Positions 17,776 to 26,977 of a DNA stretch of 64,000 bases are shown in pieces. The first letter of the stretch is position 1, and every line of letters starts with the position of its first letter. The DNA lies in the NCBI GenBank assembly GCA_039565995.1, contig CP154795.1:992001-1056000 (forward strand), in the 5' to 3' direction. Source of the stretch: Propionibacteriaceae bacterium ZF39. Its GTDB lineage: Bacteria; Actinomycetota; Actinomycetes; Propionibacteriales; Propionibacteriaceae. A program made the translations under genes and the position numbers. The notes beneath the pieces were generated by a model. It was given only the letters and a program-made list of their open reading frames with translations, was not told the DNA's origin and made no database searches.

Positions 17776-19142
17776 TGCGCTCCTTCCGGGGAAATGCGCA
17801 CCGAATAGTCTGCCGCCGCCGCAGCGAATCGGCGGGCCATGTCCGGAAACCCGGCCCAATGCAGGTGGAGGTACGAAGCATGCATCGACGCCCCGCCGAA
17901 CCCGTCCGGCCGCCCATCGAGCAGCCAGGCCGGAGCGTCCCCGGCGGCGGGATCGATGCGGGTCCGATGGAACTCGTGGCCCTTCGCTCGCGTGCCCGCA
18001 GCCGCGAGGAGGGTGTCGGCAGGGGCGATGGCGGTGCGATAGCCCAGGGTGAGTTTGGCATGCATGGCGGCCTCGGCGGGGAGTACGCCGGCCATGGCGT
18101 GTTCGTCGAGGGTGCGCGCGAGATAGAGGAGACCGGCGCATTCGGCGACGGTGGGCGTGCCTGCCCTCACCCGGGCCGCGAGGTCCGCCGAGAGGGATGC
18201 GTTCGCGGCGAGCGACTCGGCGTACACCTCGGGGAACCCGCCTCCCAGCAGGATCCCCGCGGTCTTCTGGGGCAGCGCGGCATCGGTGAGCGGGTCGAAC
18301 TCCACGATCCGGCAGCCGGCGGCGGTGAGGAGTTCGGTGTTCTCGGGATACCGGAATGTGAAGGCCCGGCCGCCGGCGACCGCGATGAGGGGCTCGCCCT
18401 GGACATGCGTGACCTCGGCCACGGGGTCCCAGGCGTGCCCGTCGAGCGGGGGTGCGGATTCGGCGATCGCGATCAGGTGGTCGAGGTCGATCTCGGCGGC
18501 GAGCAGCTCGACCAAGCGGTCGATCTCGCCGGCGGCCTCGGCGCGTTCGGCGACGGGGACGAGGCCGAGGTGGCGCGACGGGGCGATGATGCCGGAATCG
18601 CGGGTGAGGACGCCGAGGACGGGTACGCCGGTCTCCTGCATGGCCCGGACCGCTTCGTCGGCATGCCGCTGCGAGCCGGCCTTGTTGAGGATGACCCCGG
18701 CGATGCGGACGGCGGGGTCGAAGGTGGCGAGGCCATGGACCCAGGCAGCCACCGTGCGGGAGGTGTGGGAGATGTCGACGACGAGCACCACCGGTGAGCG
18801 GGTCAGCTTCGCGACGTGCGCGGTGGACCCGAAGCCGTCGGTATTGAACTGCCCGTCGAACAGGCCCATTACGCCCTCGATGATCGCGAGATCGGCACCC
18901 GCCGCGCCGTGGAGCAGCAGCGGGACGATCCGGTCTTCACCGCACAGCACGGGATCGAGGTTGCGGCCGGGGCGACCGGTGGCGAGGGAGTGGTACCCCG
19001 GATCGATGTAGTCCGGCCCCACCTTCGCCGGTGCCACCGACCGGCCCCGGGCCCGGAGCGCTGCCATCAGGCCCGACGCGAGGGTGGTCTTGCCGTGCCC
19101 CGAGGCCGGAGCCCCGATGACGACACGGGGGAGCCGGGCCAT
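17772..19142 (-). CDS. cobB: cobyrinate a,c-diamide synthase (hydrogenobyrinate type)
   Basis: A 456-residue glutamine-dependent amidotransferase that amidates the a and c side chains of the corrin ring. The N-terminal ATP-binding domain has the P-loop GAPASGHGKTTLASG at about 10-24 and the VGPDYIDPGYH motif. The C-terminal glutaminase domain holds the Cys of PTVAECAGLLYL and the region GHEFHRTR. In the aerobic route it acts on hydrogenobyrinic acid before cobalt insertion. Its ends overlap both neighbours (TGATG with the chelatase gene, ATGA with cobA), so the three are translationally coupled. Confidence 0.95.
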   Translation of the reverse strand: MARLPRVVIGAPASGHGKTTLASGLMAALRARGRSVAPAKVGPDYIDPGYHSLATGRPGRNLDPVLCGEDRIVPLLLHGAAGADLAIIEGVMGLFDGQFNTDGFGSTAHVAKLTRSPVVLVVDISHTSRTVAAWVHGLATFDPAVRIAGVILNKAGSQRHADEAVRAMQETGVPVLGVLTRDSGIIAPSRHLGLVPVAERAEAAGEIDRLVELLAAEIDLDHLIAIAESAPPLDGHAWDPVAEVTHVQGEPLIAVAGGRAFTFRYPENTELLTAAGCRIVEFDPLTDAALPQKTAGILLGGGFPEVYAESLAANASLSADLAARVRAGTPTVAECAGLLYLARTLDEHAMAGVLPAEAAMHAKLTLGYRTAIAPADTLLAAAGTRAKGHEFHRTRIDPAAGDAPAWLLDGRPDGFGGASMHASYLHLHWAGFPDMARRFAAAAADYSVRISPEGAQ

Positions 19143-21232
19143 CAGGCGGCCTCGCCCCGGCCGACGGCCCGCAGGAGCGCGTCGGCGCCGAGGTCCTCGA
19201 GGGCGACATGCTGTGCGCCGAGGCGGGCGGCGAGTTCGGCCGCCAGCCCCATCCGGAACCGGCCGCTCTCGCAGTCGATTACGAGGGCCGGAATGTGCTG
19301 CTCCCGGATCAGGTCGGCCACTCGGTGGGCGCGGGTGAGAGGGGAGGCGCCGGGATCGCCCGTGCGGCCCGTGGCACGCCCGTCGGTGATCACGACGAGC
19401 AAAGGCCGGCGACGGGGATCGCGGATCTTCTCCAGCCGCAGGGTTTCGGCTGCGCGCCAGAGGCCTTCGGCCAGAGGGGTACGCCCACCGTGCGGGAGTT
19501 CGGCCAACCGGGCCGCGGCGATCTCGACCGACGATGTCGGTGGCAGGACCAGTTCGGCATCACCGCCGCGGAAGCAGACGAGACCGATCCGATCCCGGCG
19601 CTGATAGGCATCGAGCAGCAGCGACAGGACGGCGGTCTTGACGGATGCCATGCGCTTGCGCGCGGCCATCGAGCCGGACGCATCCACGCAGAACAGCAGC
19701 AGATTGGCCTCGCGGCCCTCGGTCACCGAGCGGCGCAAATCGGAGGGGGTGAGGAGCAGGCGATCGGTGCGACCCCGCGCGGTCTGGTGCGGCGCGGCGG
19801 CCCGGATGGTCGCGGGGAGATGGATGGCTCCTTCGGCCCGGGGGCGGGTGCCGACTGTGCGGCCGCGTTCGGTCAGCGCGCGGCTGCGCCGACCAGAAGC
19901 GCCGCGGCCCACCCCGTGCGCGGTGAACAGGCGTACCCGAAACGGGTCCGAGACCCCGCTAACGCCGGTCGGGGCGGGGGCGGCCGGCTGGTCGGGACGT
20001 TCCCGCGGGAACGCGTCGGCGTCGTCGTCCTCGAGTTCCGAGTCCTGGGCGGAGTCGGTGGGGTCCGGTCGCTGCTCCGCGGTCGCCTCCGGGGTGTCGG
20101 CCCCCTGATCGTGAGCGACATCGGGATCGGAGGCCTCGCCCGGGTGATCCGGGGCATCGACATCGGTGTCCGGCTGGTCCGGATCCGGCGACGGGGAGGT
20201 GTCGGGCGAAGGGTCGTCCTCCGGCGGTTCGTCGTCGCCGAGCAGGCGATCGAGCAGGTCCTCATCCAGCCCCGGAGCATCGAACGGGTTCCGGCGACGC
20301 CGGTGGGGCAGGGCGAGCCGGGCGGCGGCGCGGATGTCGGCGCGGGTCACCTGCGTACGCCCCGACCAGGCCGCATGGGCCGACGCGGCTCGCGCGGTCA
20401 CGATGTCGGCCCGCATGCCGTCGACCTCGAACCCGGCGCAGACCGTCGCGATCTTCGACAGCGCCCAATCGGTCAGCACGACGGACGGCAGCATCTCCCG
20501 CGCGGCCACGATCCGCGCCCCGAGATCGGCCTGTTCGGCCGCGAACCTCCGGGTGAACGTCTCCGGATCGGCATCGAAAGCGAGCCTTCGGCGTACGACT
20601 TCGGCGCGGAGCGCCGGGTCCCGCGGCGCCGCGACCTCGACCGTCAGCCCGAACCGGTCGAGCAGCTGGGGGCGGAGCTCGCCCTCCTCGGGGTTCATGG
20701 TGCCGACGAGGACGATGCGGGCCGCGTGGGAGACGGAGACGCCGTCCCGCTCGACGGTCGAGCGGCCCATCGCGGCGGCGTCGAGCAGGAGGTCGACCAG
20801 ATGATCGTGGAGCAGGTTGACCTCATCGACATAGAGGATCCCGCGGTTGGCCTGGGCGAGCAGACCGGGGGAGAACCGCGCCACGCCGGTGCCCAGGGCC
20901 TGCTCCAGATCGAGCGACCCGGTGACCCGGTCCTCGGTTGCGCCCACGGGGAGCTCGACGAGTCGGGCGGGCCGCGTGGTGACCGCGCCCGAGTCATGGG
21001 GGCCGTCGGGGCAGTTCGGATCAGCGGCGTCCGGGGCGCAGCCGAACCGGCAGTCGGCGATCACGGCCTGCTCCGGCAGCAGCTCGGTGAGGGCGCGGAC
21101 CATGGTCGATTTGGCCGTCCCCTTCTCGCCCCGCACCAGCACCCCGCCGACCTCCGGGGAGACGGTGGTGAGGAGGAGTGCGAGCGCCATGTCGTCGGAG
21201 CCGACGACCGCTGAGAAGGGGAAAGACGTCAC
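19142..21232 (-). CDS. ChlI-ChlD type cobaltochelatase ATPase/VWA subunit
   Basis: A 696-residue fusion of an AAA+ motor and an integrin-I (VWA) domain. The motor has Walker A GEKGTAKST at about 35-43, ILYVDEVNLL, and VGTMNPEEGELRPQLLDRFGL. A long Asp/Pro/Glu-rich hinge spans about 335-440. The VWA domain carries the MIDAS DASGSMAARKRM, then FRGGDAELVLPPT and ITDGRATG. In organisms lacking CobS and CobT(chelatase), this ChlID-like protein is thought to energise CobN for cobalt insertion; cobN is in this window. It starts 32 bases from the divergent cobL. Confidence 0.93.
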   Translation of the reverse strand: MTSFPFSAVVGSDDMALALLLTTVSPEVGGVLVRGEKGTAKSTMVRALTELLPEQAVIADCRFGCAPDAADPNCPDGPHDSGAVTTRPARLVELPVGATEDRVTGSLDLEQALGTGVARFSPGLLAQANRGILYVDEVNLLHDHLVDLLLDAAAMGRSTVERDGVSVSHAARIVLVGTMNPEEGELRPQLLDRFGLTVEVAAPRDPALRAEVVRRRLAFDADPETFTRRFAAEQADLGARIVAAREMLPSVVLTDWALSKIATVCAGFEVDGMRADIVTARAASAHAAWSGRTQVTRADIRAAARLALPHRRRRNPFDAPGLDEDLLDRLLGDDEPPEDDPSPDTSPSPDPDQPDTDVDAPDHPGEASDPDVAHDQGADTPEATAEQRPDPTDSAQDSELEDDDADAFPRERPDQPAAPAPTGVSGVSDPFRVRLFTAHGVGRGASGRRSRALTERGRTVGTRPRAEGAIHLPATIRAAAPHQTARGRTDRLLLTPSDLRRSVTEGREANLLLFCVDASGSMAARKRMASVKTAVLSLLLDAYQRRDRIGLVCFRGGDAELVLPPTSSVEIAAARLAELPHGGRTPLAEGLWRAAETLRLEKIRDPRRRPLLVVITDGRATGRTGDPGASPLTRAHRVADLIREQHIPALVIDCESGRFRMGLAAELAARLGAQHVALEDLGADALLRAVGRGEAA

Positions 21233-21264
21233 TCGGGCGAGTTTGCCACGGATACAGTGCGAGC

Positions 21265-22575
21265 GTGATTGCCGTAGTGGGAATGGGCGCGGATGGGCCG
21301 GCGAGCTGTTCGGTCGAGGGGCGCAGGGCCATCGCCGAGGCGGACATCATTCTCGGTGGGCGGCGACATTTGGACCTCGTAGACGGGCTGGCGCGAGCCG
21401 AGGTGATCGAGTGGCCGAGCCCGCTGCGGGCCGGTTTGCCGGGCCTGCTCGAGCGGTACGCCGGTCGGCGCGTCGTTGCGCTGGCGAGCGGCGATCCACT
21501 GGTGGCCGGCATTGCGACGACACTCATCGAGCTGCTGGGCCCCGATCGGGTGGTCGTGCACCCCGCCGTGTCGTCGGTCGCCCTCGCGCGCGCCCGGTTG
21601 GGCTGGGCCGCCGACACGTGTGAGGTCGTCCGGCTGGGTGGGCGGGGGCCGGGTGGCGTGGATCGGGTACGCCGACTCCTCGCTCCCGGACGCCGCGTGC
21701 TCGTCCTGTCCGCCGATGAGACCTCCCCCCGGGCTGTTGCCCGGGTATGTATCGACGCCGGGTTCCCGGAGGCGCACCTCACGATCCTGGGCCACTTGGG
21801 TGGTGAGACCGAGACCCGGTCGTCAGCCTTGGCCACCGAGGTGGCGGAGGCCGAGCAGGATCACCCTCGGCTGAACATCGTGGCCGTGGAGTGTGGGGTT
21901 GAGAAAGGCCCTTCGAGCCGGCCGCAGGCGGCCTCTTCAGGACGCGTGGGGGACGCAGAATCGGTGGTTGAGGAGCGAGGGACGAGCGTCTCGAAACCAC
22001 GCCCCGTCAGCGGGCTCCTCGCGCCGGGGCTCCCCGACGAGGCGTTCGAGCACGACGGCCAGCTGACCAAGCGGCACCTCCGCGCGTGTGCGCTGGCCGT
22101 CCTGCAATCGACCCCGGGTGAGCTGCTCTGGGACCTGGGTGCGGGGGCCGGTTCGATCGGCATCGAGTGGGCTCGTCTGCATCGGGACAATCGGGTGGTC
22201 GCGGTGGAACGCGACTCCACCCGCGCCGAGCGCATCGTGCGGAATGCCGCGCGGCTGGGCGTACCCGATCTCGACGTCCGCACCGGCGCCGCCCTCGCCC
22301 TCATCGACGACCTGCCCGACCCCGACGCGATCTTCGTCGGCGGCGGCGCGAGCACAGAACTGCTGGATCGCTGTTGGGCCCGTCTCGGTCCGCACGGTCG
22401 GCTCGTCGTGCACAGCGTCACGCTCGAGACCGAGGCCCTGCTCATCGAGCGGCACGCCGCGCTCGGCGGTGAGCTCGTGCAGTTGGCGGTGGCGACGGCG
22501 CAGGCGCTGGGGAGCTACCGTGGCTGGTCGCCCGCCCGGCCGGTCGTGCAGTGGGCAGTTTTGAAGGAGATCTGA
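21265..22575 (+). CDS. cobL: precorrin-6Y C5,15-methyltransferase (CbiE-CbiT fusion)
   Basis: A 436-residue bifunctional enzyme that methylates C-5 and C-15 and decarboxylates the acetate of ring C. Residues about 1-205 are the CbiE tetrapyrrole methylase (VVGMGADGPAS, VALASGDPLVAGI, HPAVSSVALARARLGW). Residues about 250-436 are CbiT (LTKRHLRA, WDLGAGAGSIGIEWAR, AVERDSTRAERI, IFVGGGAS). The linker about 210-250 is encoded by two palindromic repeat elements and is longer than expected. GTG 21265 follows a TACAGT box by six bases with no ribosome site, a leaderless start. The stop overlaps the cobM ATG. Confidence 0.95.
   Translation: MIAVVGMGADGPASCSVEGRRAIAEADIILGGRRHLDLVDGLARAEVIEWPSPLRAGLPGLLERYAGRRVVALASGDPLVAGIATTLIELLGPDRVVVHPAVSSVALARARLGWAADTCEVVRLGGRGPGGVDRVRRLLAPGRRVLVLSADETSPRAVARVCIDAGFPEAHLTILGHLGGETETRSSALATEVAEAEQDHPRLNIVAVECGVEKGPSSRPQAASSGRVGDAESVVEERGTSVSKPRPVSGLLAPGLPDEAFEHDGQLTKRHLRACALAVLQSTPGELLWDLGAGAGSIGIEWARLHRDNRVVAVERDSTRAERIVRNAARLGVPDLDVRTGAALALIDDLPDPDAIFVGGGASTELLDRCWARLGPHGRLVVHSVTLETEALLIERHAALGGELVQLAVATAQALGSYRGWSPARPVVQWAVLKEI
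21910..21941 (+). repeat. linker repeat, copy in cobL
   Basis: A 32-base element starting CCTTCGAGCCGG and ending CTTCAGG. It matches 29 of 32 bases of an element on the sense strand of cobIJ (27993-28024). In both genes it lies between two fused enzyme domains and is read in the same frame, giving PS.RPQA.SSG. The centre GGCCGCAGGCGGCC is itself self-complementary. Confidence 0.8.
21963..22001 (+). repeat. REP-like palindrome inside the cobL linker
   Basis: GTGGTT at 21964-21969 pairs with AACCAC at 21995-22000, and GAGGAGCG pairs loosely with CGTCTCG inside. The pattern (GGTTGAGGAGCGA ... CGTCTCGAAACC) resembles repetitive extragenic palindromes I recall from other actinobacteria. Here it is inside a coding frame and translated as VVEERGTSVSKP. 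Confidence 0.6.
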
Positions 22576-23369
22576 TGACGGTGCATTTCATCGGTGCCGG
22601 GCCCGGCGCCGCCGACCTGATCACCCTGCGGGCCGCGAACCTGATCGCAGCCAGCCCGGTGTGCATCTATGCCGGGACGTACCTCGATGCCGACGTCCTG
22701 TCGCACTGTCCCGACGGTGCGGAACTCATCGACTCCCAGCACCTCAACCTCGACGACCTCATCGCCGTGATGACTCGCGCGCACGCCGAGGGCAAGGAGG
22801 TGGCCCGACTGTGCTCGGGTGACCCGTCGATCTATTCGGCGATCGCCGAACAGACCCGCCGGCTCGACGCTGCCGGTGTGCCGTGGGATGTGTGCCCCGG
22901 CGTCCCGGCGTACGCCGCAGCGGCCGCGCTGATCGGCCGCGAACTCACCGTCCCCGAAGTGGCGCAGTCGGTGGTGCTGACGCGCGCCCAGCGGGACTCG
23001 ACGAAGATGCCGTCGACCGAGGCCCTGGAGAATTTCGCGGCAACGCGCGCGACGCTGGTCCTGCACCTCGCGATCCGGCGGACGCGGGAGCTCGCCGGGC
23101 GGCTTGAGCCGTTCTATGGCGCCGACTGCCCCGTGGTCGTCGTCGCCAATGCCAGCCAGCCGAGCCAGCAGATCCTGCGCGGCGCCATCGCCGACATCGG
23201 TCAACAGGTCGAGGACGCCGGGCTCACCCAGGCGGCGGTCATCCTGGTCGGGGAGGCGCTGCGGGCAGAGGAGTTCGTCGAATCCCATCTGTATTCCTCG
23301 CAGCAGCAACCCGCGTCACGCGCCGGAGTCGTCCCCGGCGTCGAGGATCGCCAGCACGTCGTCGATTGA
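22575..23369 (+). CDS. cobM: precorrin-4 C11-methyltransferase
   Basis: A 264-residue tetrapyrrole methylase that methylates C-11 of precorrin-4. Family signatures are FIGAGPGAADLITLRA, PVCIYAGTYLD, VARLCSGDPSIYSAI, CPGVPAYAAAAALIGREL and VVLTRAQRDSTKMP. It starts on the TGATG overlap with cobL and is therefore coupled to it. Its last 54 bases overlap the 3' end of the convergent cbiO gene, so the two transcripts are complementary there. Confidence 0.95.
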   Translation: MTVHFIGAGPGAADLITLRAANLIAASPVCIYAGTYLDADVLSHCPDGAELIDSQHLNLDDLIAVMTRAHAEGKEVARLCSGDPSIYSAIAEQTRRLDAAGVPWDVCPGVPAYAAAAALIGRELTVPEVAQSVVLTRAQRDSTKMPSTEALENFAATRATLVLHLAIRRTRELAGRLEPFYGADCPVVVVANASQPSQQILRGAIADIGQQVEDAGLTQAAVILVGEALRAEEFVESHLYSSQQQPASRAGVVPGVEDRQHVVD

Positions 23370-24146
23370 CCGCGGCCGCAGGCCCGGAGGCACGAGTCCT
23401 CTCACGGCCAGTCGGGCATGCAGTTCGAGCGGCCAGGGTCGCTGCAGACGGGCACGTTCGAGCAGCGCGACATCTCCGAGCAGGGTGACAGGGTCGCCGC
23501 TCACGACCTCGTCCGGGGCGAGCACGATCACACGATCGGCCCACGCCAGAGCGAAGTCGACATCGTGCGTGGCGAGAACCAGTGACGTGCCCGCGGCCAC
23601 CAGCCGTTCGAGCACGCCCAGCGCCTCCCGGACACCCTCCGGATCGAGCCCGGCGGTGGGCTCGTCGAGCAGCAGGACCGCCGGCCGCATCGCCACCGCC
23701 CCGGCCAGAGCCACGCGCTTGCGCTCGCCATAGGACAGCTGGTGCGTCGGCCGGTCGGCCAGGTGCGTGATAGAGAGGACGCCCAGGGCCTCCTCGACCC
23801 GCGCCCGGACCTCCGCCTCGGGCAGATCCAGGTTCATCGGACCGAACGAGACGTCCCTTGTGACATCTGATGAGAACAACTGATCGTCGGGATCCTGCAG
23901 CACGAGTTGCACCCGCTGCCGATGCCGTCGCAGGCCCTTGCGGTCATGCCGCAGCGGCTGACCGTCGACCTGCACCAGACCCGACTCTGGGACGTGCGTC
24001 CCCGACAGCACCCGGAGGAGGGTCGATTTGCCCGATCCGTTCGCTCCGAGCAATGCGATCCGTGGCTCTGCTAGATCCAGGCTCACCCCCGTGAGCACCC
24101 GGTGCTCGCCATAGCCGGCGCTCACACCGTCGAGCTGCACCCTCAT
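23316..24146 (-). CDS. cbiO: cobalt ECF transporter ATP-binding protein
   Basis: A 276-residue ABC ATPase that powers cobalt uptake with CbiM, CbiN and CbiQ. Walker A is GANGSGKSTLL at about 34-44, the Q-loop is QLVLQDPDDQLFSSDV, the signature is LSYGERKRVALAGA, and Walker B is LLLDEPTAGLDPEG followed by ATHDVDFAL. The start lies four bases after the cbiQ stop. It is the last gene of the riboswitch-controlled cbiMNQO operon; its end overlaps convergent cobM. Confidence 0.95.
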   Translation of the reverse strand: MRVQLDGVSAGYGEHRVLTGVSLDLAEPRIALLGANGSGKSTLLRVLSGTHVPESGLVQVDGQPLRHDRKGLRRHRQRVQLVLQDPDDQLFSSDVTRDVSFGPMNLDLPEAEVRARVEEALGVLSITHLADRPTHQLSYGERKRVALAGAVAMRPAVLLLDEPTAGLDPEGVREALGVLERLVAAGTSLVLATHDVDFALAWADRVIVLAPDEVVSGDPVTLLGDVALLERARLQRPWPLELHARLAVRGLVPPGLRPRSIDDVLAILDAGDDSGA

Positions 24147-24150
24147 GCGA

Positions 24151-24909
24151 TCACCCCCATGAGAGCACCCACAGACCGACCGCGACGGCCACCAGGAGCC
24201 CCAGTCCGAGCAGCGTCAGCCCGACAAACCTCCGGGAATGCCGCAGGGGCCGGGGAAGCGTACGCAACGATCCCTCGAACCCCCGCCCGGCCAGACCCTC
24301 GGTCAGCCGATTCGCCCGGTCCCACGACCGCACGAGCACGGCCGCGGCCAGCAACCCCGTCGACCGCAACGACCTGCGGAAGCCGTCGTGGCCGAGCCGG
24401 TCCGCCTGGGCGCGGCGTACGGTCACGGCGACGTCCGCCAGCACGAACAGCAACCGATAGGTCAGGGCGGCGATGTCGAGGAGCGGCTCGGGAACCCGTA
24501 GCCCCTGCAGCCCCGCGATCACCTCGACCATGGGGGTCGTGCAGGCCAGCAGCAGCACGGCCGACGTGCCGGCCGCTCCCCGGGCCAGGACGGTCCCGGC
24601 GCGGGCCAGCGACTCGGGAGTGACCGTGATGAACCCGCCCTGACCCCCGAGCACCAATGCGATCGACCCCGCGGCCGTCAACAGGAAGGCCGCAGGGGCA
24701 GCGAGGACACCGAACCAGAGCGCCGGGCGTACGCGCGCGGGGCCCAGGGCCAGGACCGAGCACGCCACCAGCACCACGACCGGGACGACCCAGCCCGGAG
24801 CGGCCACCGCGACGGCCAACAGCCCCAGGCACAGCAGCGCCTTGTCGCCGACCGCCCGGTCCCGCCAGGGACTCGACCACGCCGCCCGGTCGACGACGAG
24901 GCCGGCCAC
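24151..24909 (-). CDS. cbiQ: cobalt ECF transporter T component
   Basis: A 252-residue membrane protein, the coupling (T) component of the cobalt importer. There are about five hydrophobic spans, and the cytoplasmic coupling helices carry Ala-Arg-Gly type motifs (MVEVIAGLQGLRVPEPLLD; EGLAGRGFEG near the end) that contact CbiO. Its GTG follows the cbiN stop without a gap. Length and order fit CbiQ in CbiMNQO systems. Confidence 0.92.
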   Translation of the reverse strand: MAGLVVDRAAWSSPWRDRAVGDKALLCLGLLAVAVAAPGWVVPVVVLVACSVLALGPARVRPALWFGVLAAPAAFLLTAAGSIALVLGGQGGFITVTPESLARAGTVLARGAAGTSAVLLLACTTPMVEVIAGLQGLRVPEPLLDIAALTYRLLFVLADVAVTVRRAQADRLGHDGFRRSLRSTGLLAAAVLVRSWDRANRLTEGLAGRGFEGSLRTLPRPLRHSRRFVGLTLLGLGLLVAVAVGLWVLSWG

Positions 24910-25257
24910 TCAGTCGTCTTCCGACGACGTACGCCCCAGCGCCCGCTCGGTGCGACTGCGCCCGTGGAAATAGCCGATGACATAGAAAAGTACGCTGGCA
25001 CCCAGCGCGGCCTGCAGCGCGAACAGGCCCGATTCGACCTCACCGCTGGGGGAGAACACCGGTGCGAACCAGGGCTGATATCCCGTGTCCTCGACCATCT
25101 CGGTGGCCTGGGCATCGGTGCCGACGAAGTGTTCCTCGCCGACCCTCGGAGCGACCAGCATCGGGATCACCCACAGGGCGATGAGTGCCACGACCAGGGC
25201 GAGCGGAGCGAAAAGGCTGCGGCCGGTCTTCTGGCGTTCGGTGGTGATCTCAGACAT
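24910..25257 (-). CDS. cbiN: cobalt transport accessory protein CbiN
   Basis: A 115-residue protein with two membrane helices (about 15-35 and 80-98) and an extracytoplasmic loop with the conserved [21 protein letters not shown] region. CbiN helps CbiM load cobalt. Its ATG lies within the last codons of cbiM (8-base overlap), and cbiQ follows at once. The C-terminal tail is charged and short. Confidence 0.93.
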   Translation of the reverse strand: MSEITTERQKTGRSLFAPLALVVALIALWVIPMLVAPRVGEEHFVGTDAQATEMVEDTGYQPWFAPVFSPSGEVESGLFALQAALGASVLFYVIGYFHGRSRTERALGRTSSEDD

Positions 25258-25936
25258 GGCTCGACTCCTTGGAGGCGGGCCGGCCGAAGCCGAGGACGTT
25301 CAATTCACGTGTCGCGATCCGGGCGAGGGCGCGGAAGAGCAGGACCGCAAGGATGCCCTCGGTGATCGCCAACGGCACCTGAGTCACAGCGAAGAGCCCG
25401 GCGAACTTGGCGAACGCGCCCAGGAAGCCGGAAGCCGGGTCCGGGAAGGCCAGGGCGAGCTGGACGCTCGTCGTGGCGTAGGTGGCGATATTCGCGAGGG
25501 CGACCGCCACGAAGATCGCGGCGGTCTCGCCGACGCGAACTCCGCGGAGCCCGCGGAAAGTTGCGTACGCCGTCCACGGCCCGACGATGCCCATGGCGAA
25601 CACATTGGCGCCGAGAGTGGTCAGGCCACCATGAGCGAGGAGGACGGCCTGGAAGATCAGGACGATCGTCGCCAGGAACGCCATGACCGGTGGCCGGAAC
25701 AGAATCGCCCCGATGCCCGTGCCCGTGGCGTGGCTGGACGAGCCGGTGACCGACGGCAATTTGATGGCCGACAGCACGAACGTGAACGCGCCGGCCGCGG
25801 CCAGCAGGAGGCGCGCCTCGGGCTTCTCCTTGGACAGTTTGATGACCTGACGGGCGCCATGCACGACGAACGGTGCGGCGGCCACGGTCCACGCCACGGC
25901 ATGCGCCGGTGGCAGGAAACCCTCTGCGATATGCAC
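25250..25936 (-). CDS. cbiM: cobalt ECF transporter S component
   Basis: A 228-residue substrate-binding membrane protein. The start HIAEGFLPP puts His at position 2, the metal-binding N-terminus of the CbiM/NikM family, which fixes GTG 25936 as the start; GGGAAAGGA upstream is a good ribosome site. Other signatures: [22 protein letters not shown] and [22 protein letters not shown]. Six to seven hydrophobic spans. Preceded by a cobalamin riboswitch, so cobalt import should fall when B12 is plentiful. Confidence 0.95.
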   Translation of the reverse strand: MHIAEGFLPPAHAVAWTVAAAPFVVHGARQVIKLSKEKPEARLLLAAAGAFTFVLSAIKLPSVTGSSSHATGTGIGAILFRPPVMAFLATIVLIFQAVLLAHGGLTTLGANVFAMGIVGPWTAYATFRGLRGVRVGETAAIFVAVALANIATYATTSVQLALAFPDPASGFLGAFAKFAGLFAVTQVPLAITEGILAVLLFRALARIATRELNVLGFGRPASKESSHV

Positions 25937-25944
25937 GATGATCC

Positions 25945-26094
25945 TTTCCCGGGATTGCGCGTCCCGGCTCGGGTGACCATGCGGGCCGAGTTCCTGACTC
26001 CCGATCCTCGTGGATCGATCACAGTGGCGCGACCGTTCCGGATTTACACCGGATTCCTCGCACCCGCACGGATGTGGGGCCACCCTACGACATG
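25945..26094 (-). ncRNA. cobalamin riboswitch
   Basis: On the minus strand just before cbiM the conserved B12-aptamer blocks appear in order: GAATCCGGTGTAAATCCGG, then the B12 box GCCACTGTGATC, then GGAGTCAGGAACTCGG (the AGTCAGGA block), then a GC-rich arm (GGGACGCGCAATCCC) that could hide the cbiM ribosome site. The start overlaps the stop region of the preceding gene (26085). It should reduce cbiMNQO expression when adenosylcobalamin binds. No second copy is seen at the other cob promoters. Confidence 0.92.
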
Positions 26095-26969
26095 AGGCGG
26101 AGTGGGGCCGGCACCAGCACAGGACGCCCGGTGGGCGGGGTCGGTGGGCGGGGCGTCGCAGCGCGAGCGGGCTTGGGGCGTGGCGCTGGCTCACTCCTGT
26201 CGTGGTCCCGCTCGAACTTCGCGTCCAGACCCAGCCCCAGCAACAGGGGGAAGAGCGAGAGCCCGAGGACGAGCAGGACGCCGGCGACCATCCGAGCGAC
26301 GTCGTGGCGGAGTACGCCGATGAGCAGGACGACGGACACCACCGGTACGAGCCACCAGAGGGCCCGGGCGAGGCCTCCGCACCAGCTGACCACCTGCGCC
26401 GCGAACGACTGCTTGGCGCGCGTCGGCGCCGGGAGTGGCCGACGCGGGGAGAAGCGCGCGTGCGGCCGCTCGGTGGGTGCGGCGCTGTGAGCGGCCGCCT
26501 CCGACAGGTGGTGGCTGATCATCCTGGTGCGATCGTGATGGATTGCGATGCCCGGATAGGTCCTCCGGACAGCGCGCTGAACGCGGACCGGCGCCAGACT
26601 CTCGTTCAACCACAGGGCCACGATCCTGGCTGCCTGTGACCGGAAACCGGCGAAGCCCTCGATGGTCTGTCCCTCCAGGGCGACCACGGCCACGACGTGA
26701 TCGGTGCAGTCCCGATAGTTCCTTTGGAGGCGGGCCAGAGTGTTCCACGAATAGATGCCGCACCCGCACGAATCCACCGGGGGTTCGTGCTCGGTGGAGG
26801 AGTTCGTCAAACATGTGGCGACGCAAAAACCGCGGCCCCAGATGCCTGGGAGCGCGGCTGAATCGTCGCTGCTGAAAATGACCGGGAGGAGATAACCATC
26901 CTCCCTGATCCGGAAGGTGCGCAGGCCATAGATGCCAACGGCGATCTCCGGGGAGAGGGCTGAGGTCAT
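26085..26969 (-). CDS. hypothetical membrane protein with CxCGIY motif
   Basis: A 294-residue protein of unknown function. The N-terminal part (about 1-120) has YGLRTFRI and the Cys cluster [17 protein letters not shown], a motif I recall from other uncharacterised actinobacterial proteins, followed by [20 protein letters not shown]. The C-terminal part has two close membrane helices (about 205-222 and 227-246) and an Arg/Pro-rich tail. A TAGGAGGT ribosome site overlaps the stop of the small upstream gene, so the two form a pair. It ends where the cobalamin riboswitch begins. Confidence 0.72.
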   Translation of the reverse strand: MTSALSPEIAVGIYGLRTFRIREDGYLLPVIFSSDDSAALPGIWGRGFCVATCLTNSSTEHEPPVDSCGCGIYSWNTLARLQRNYRDCTDHVVAVVALEGQTIEGFAGFRSQAARIVALWLNESLAPVRVQRAVRRTYPGIAIHHDRTRMISHHLSEAAAHSAAPTERPHARFSPRRPLPAPTRAKQSFAAQVVSWCGGLARALWWLVPVVSVVLLIGVLRHDVARMVAGVLLVLGLSLFPLLLGLGLDAKFERDHDRSEPAPRPKPARAATPRPPTPPTGRPVLVPAPLRLMS

Positions 26970-26977
26970 CCGACCTC

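Noticed and set aside
19208-21214. 668-codon open frame opposite the chelatase gene
   Set aside because: Low-complexity Gly/Arg-rich translation; the chelatase motifs on the other strand are complete.
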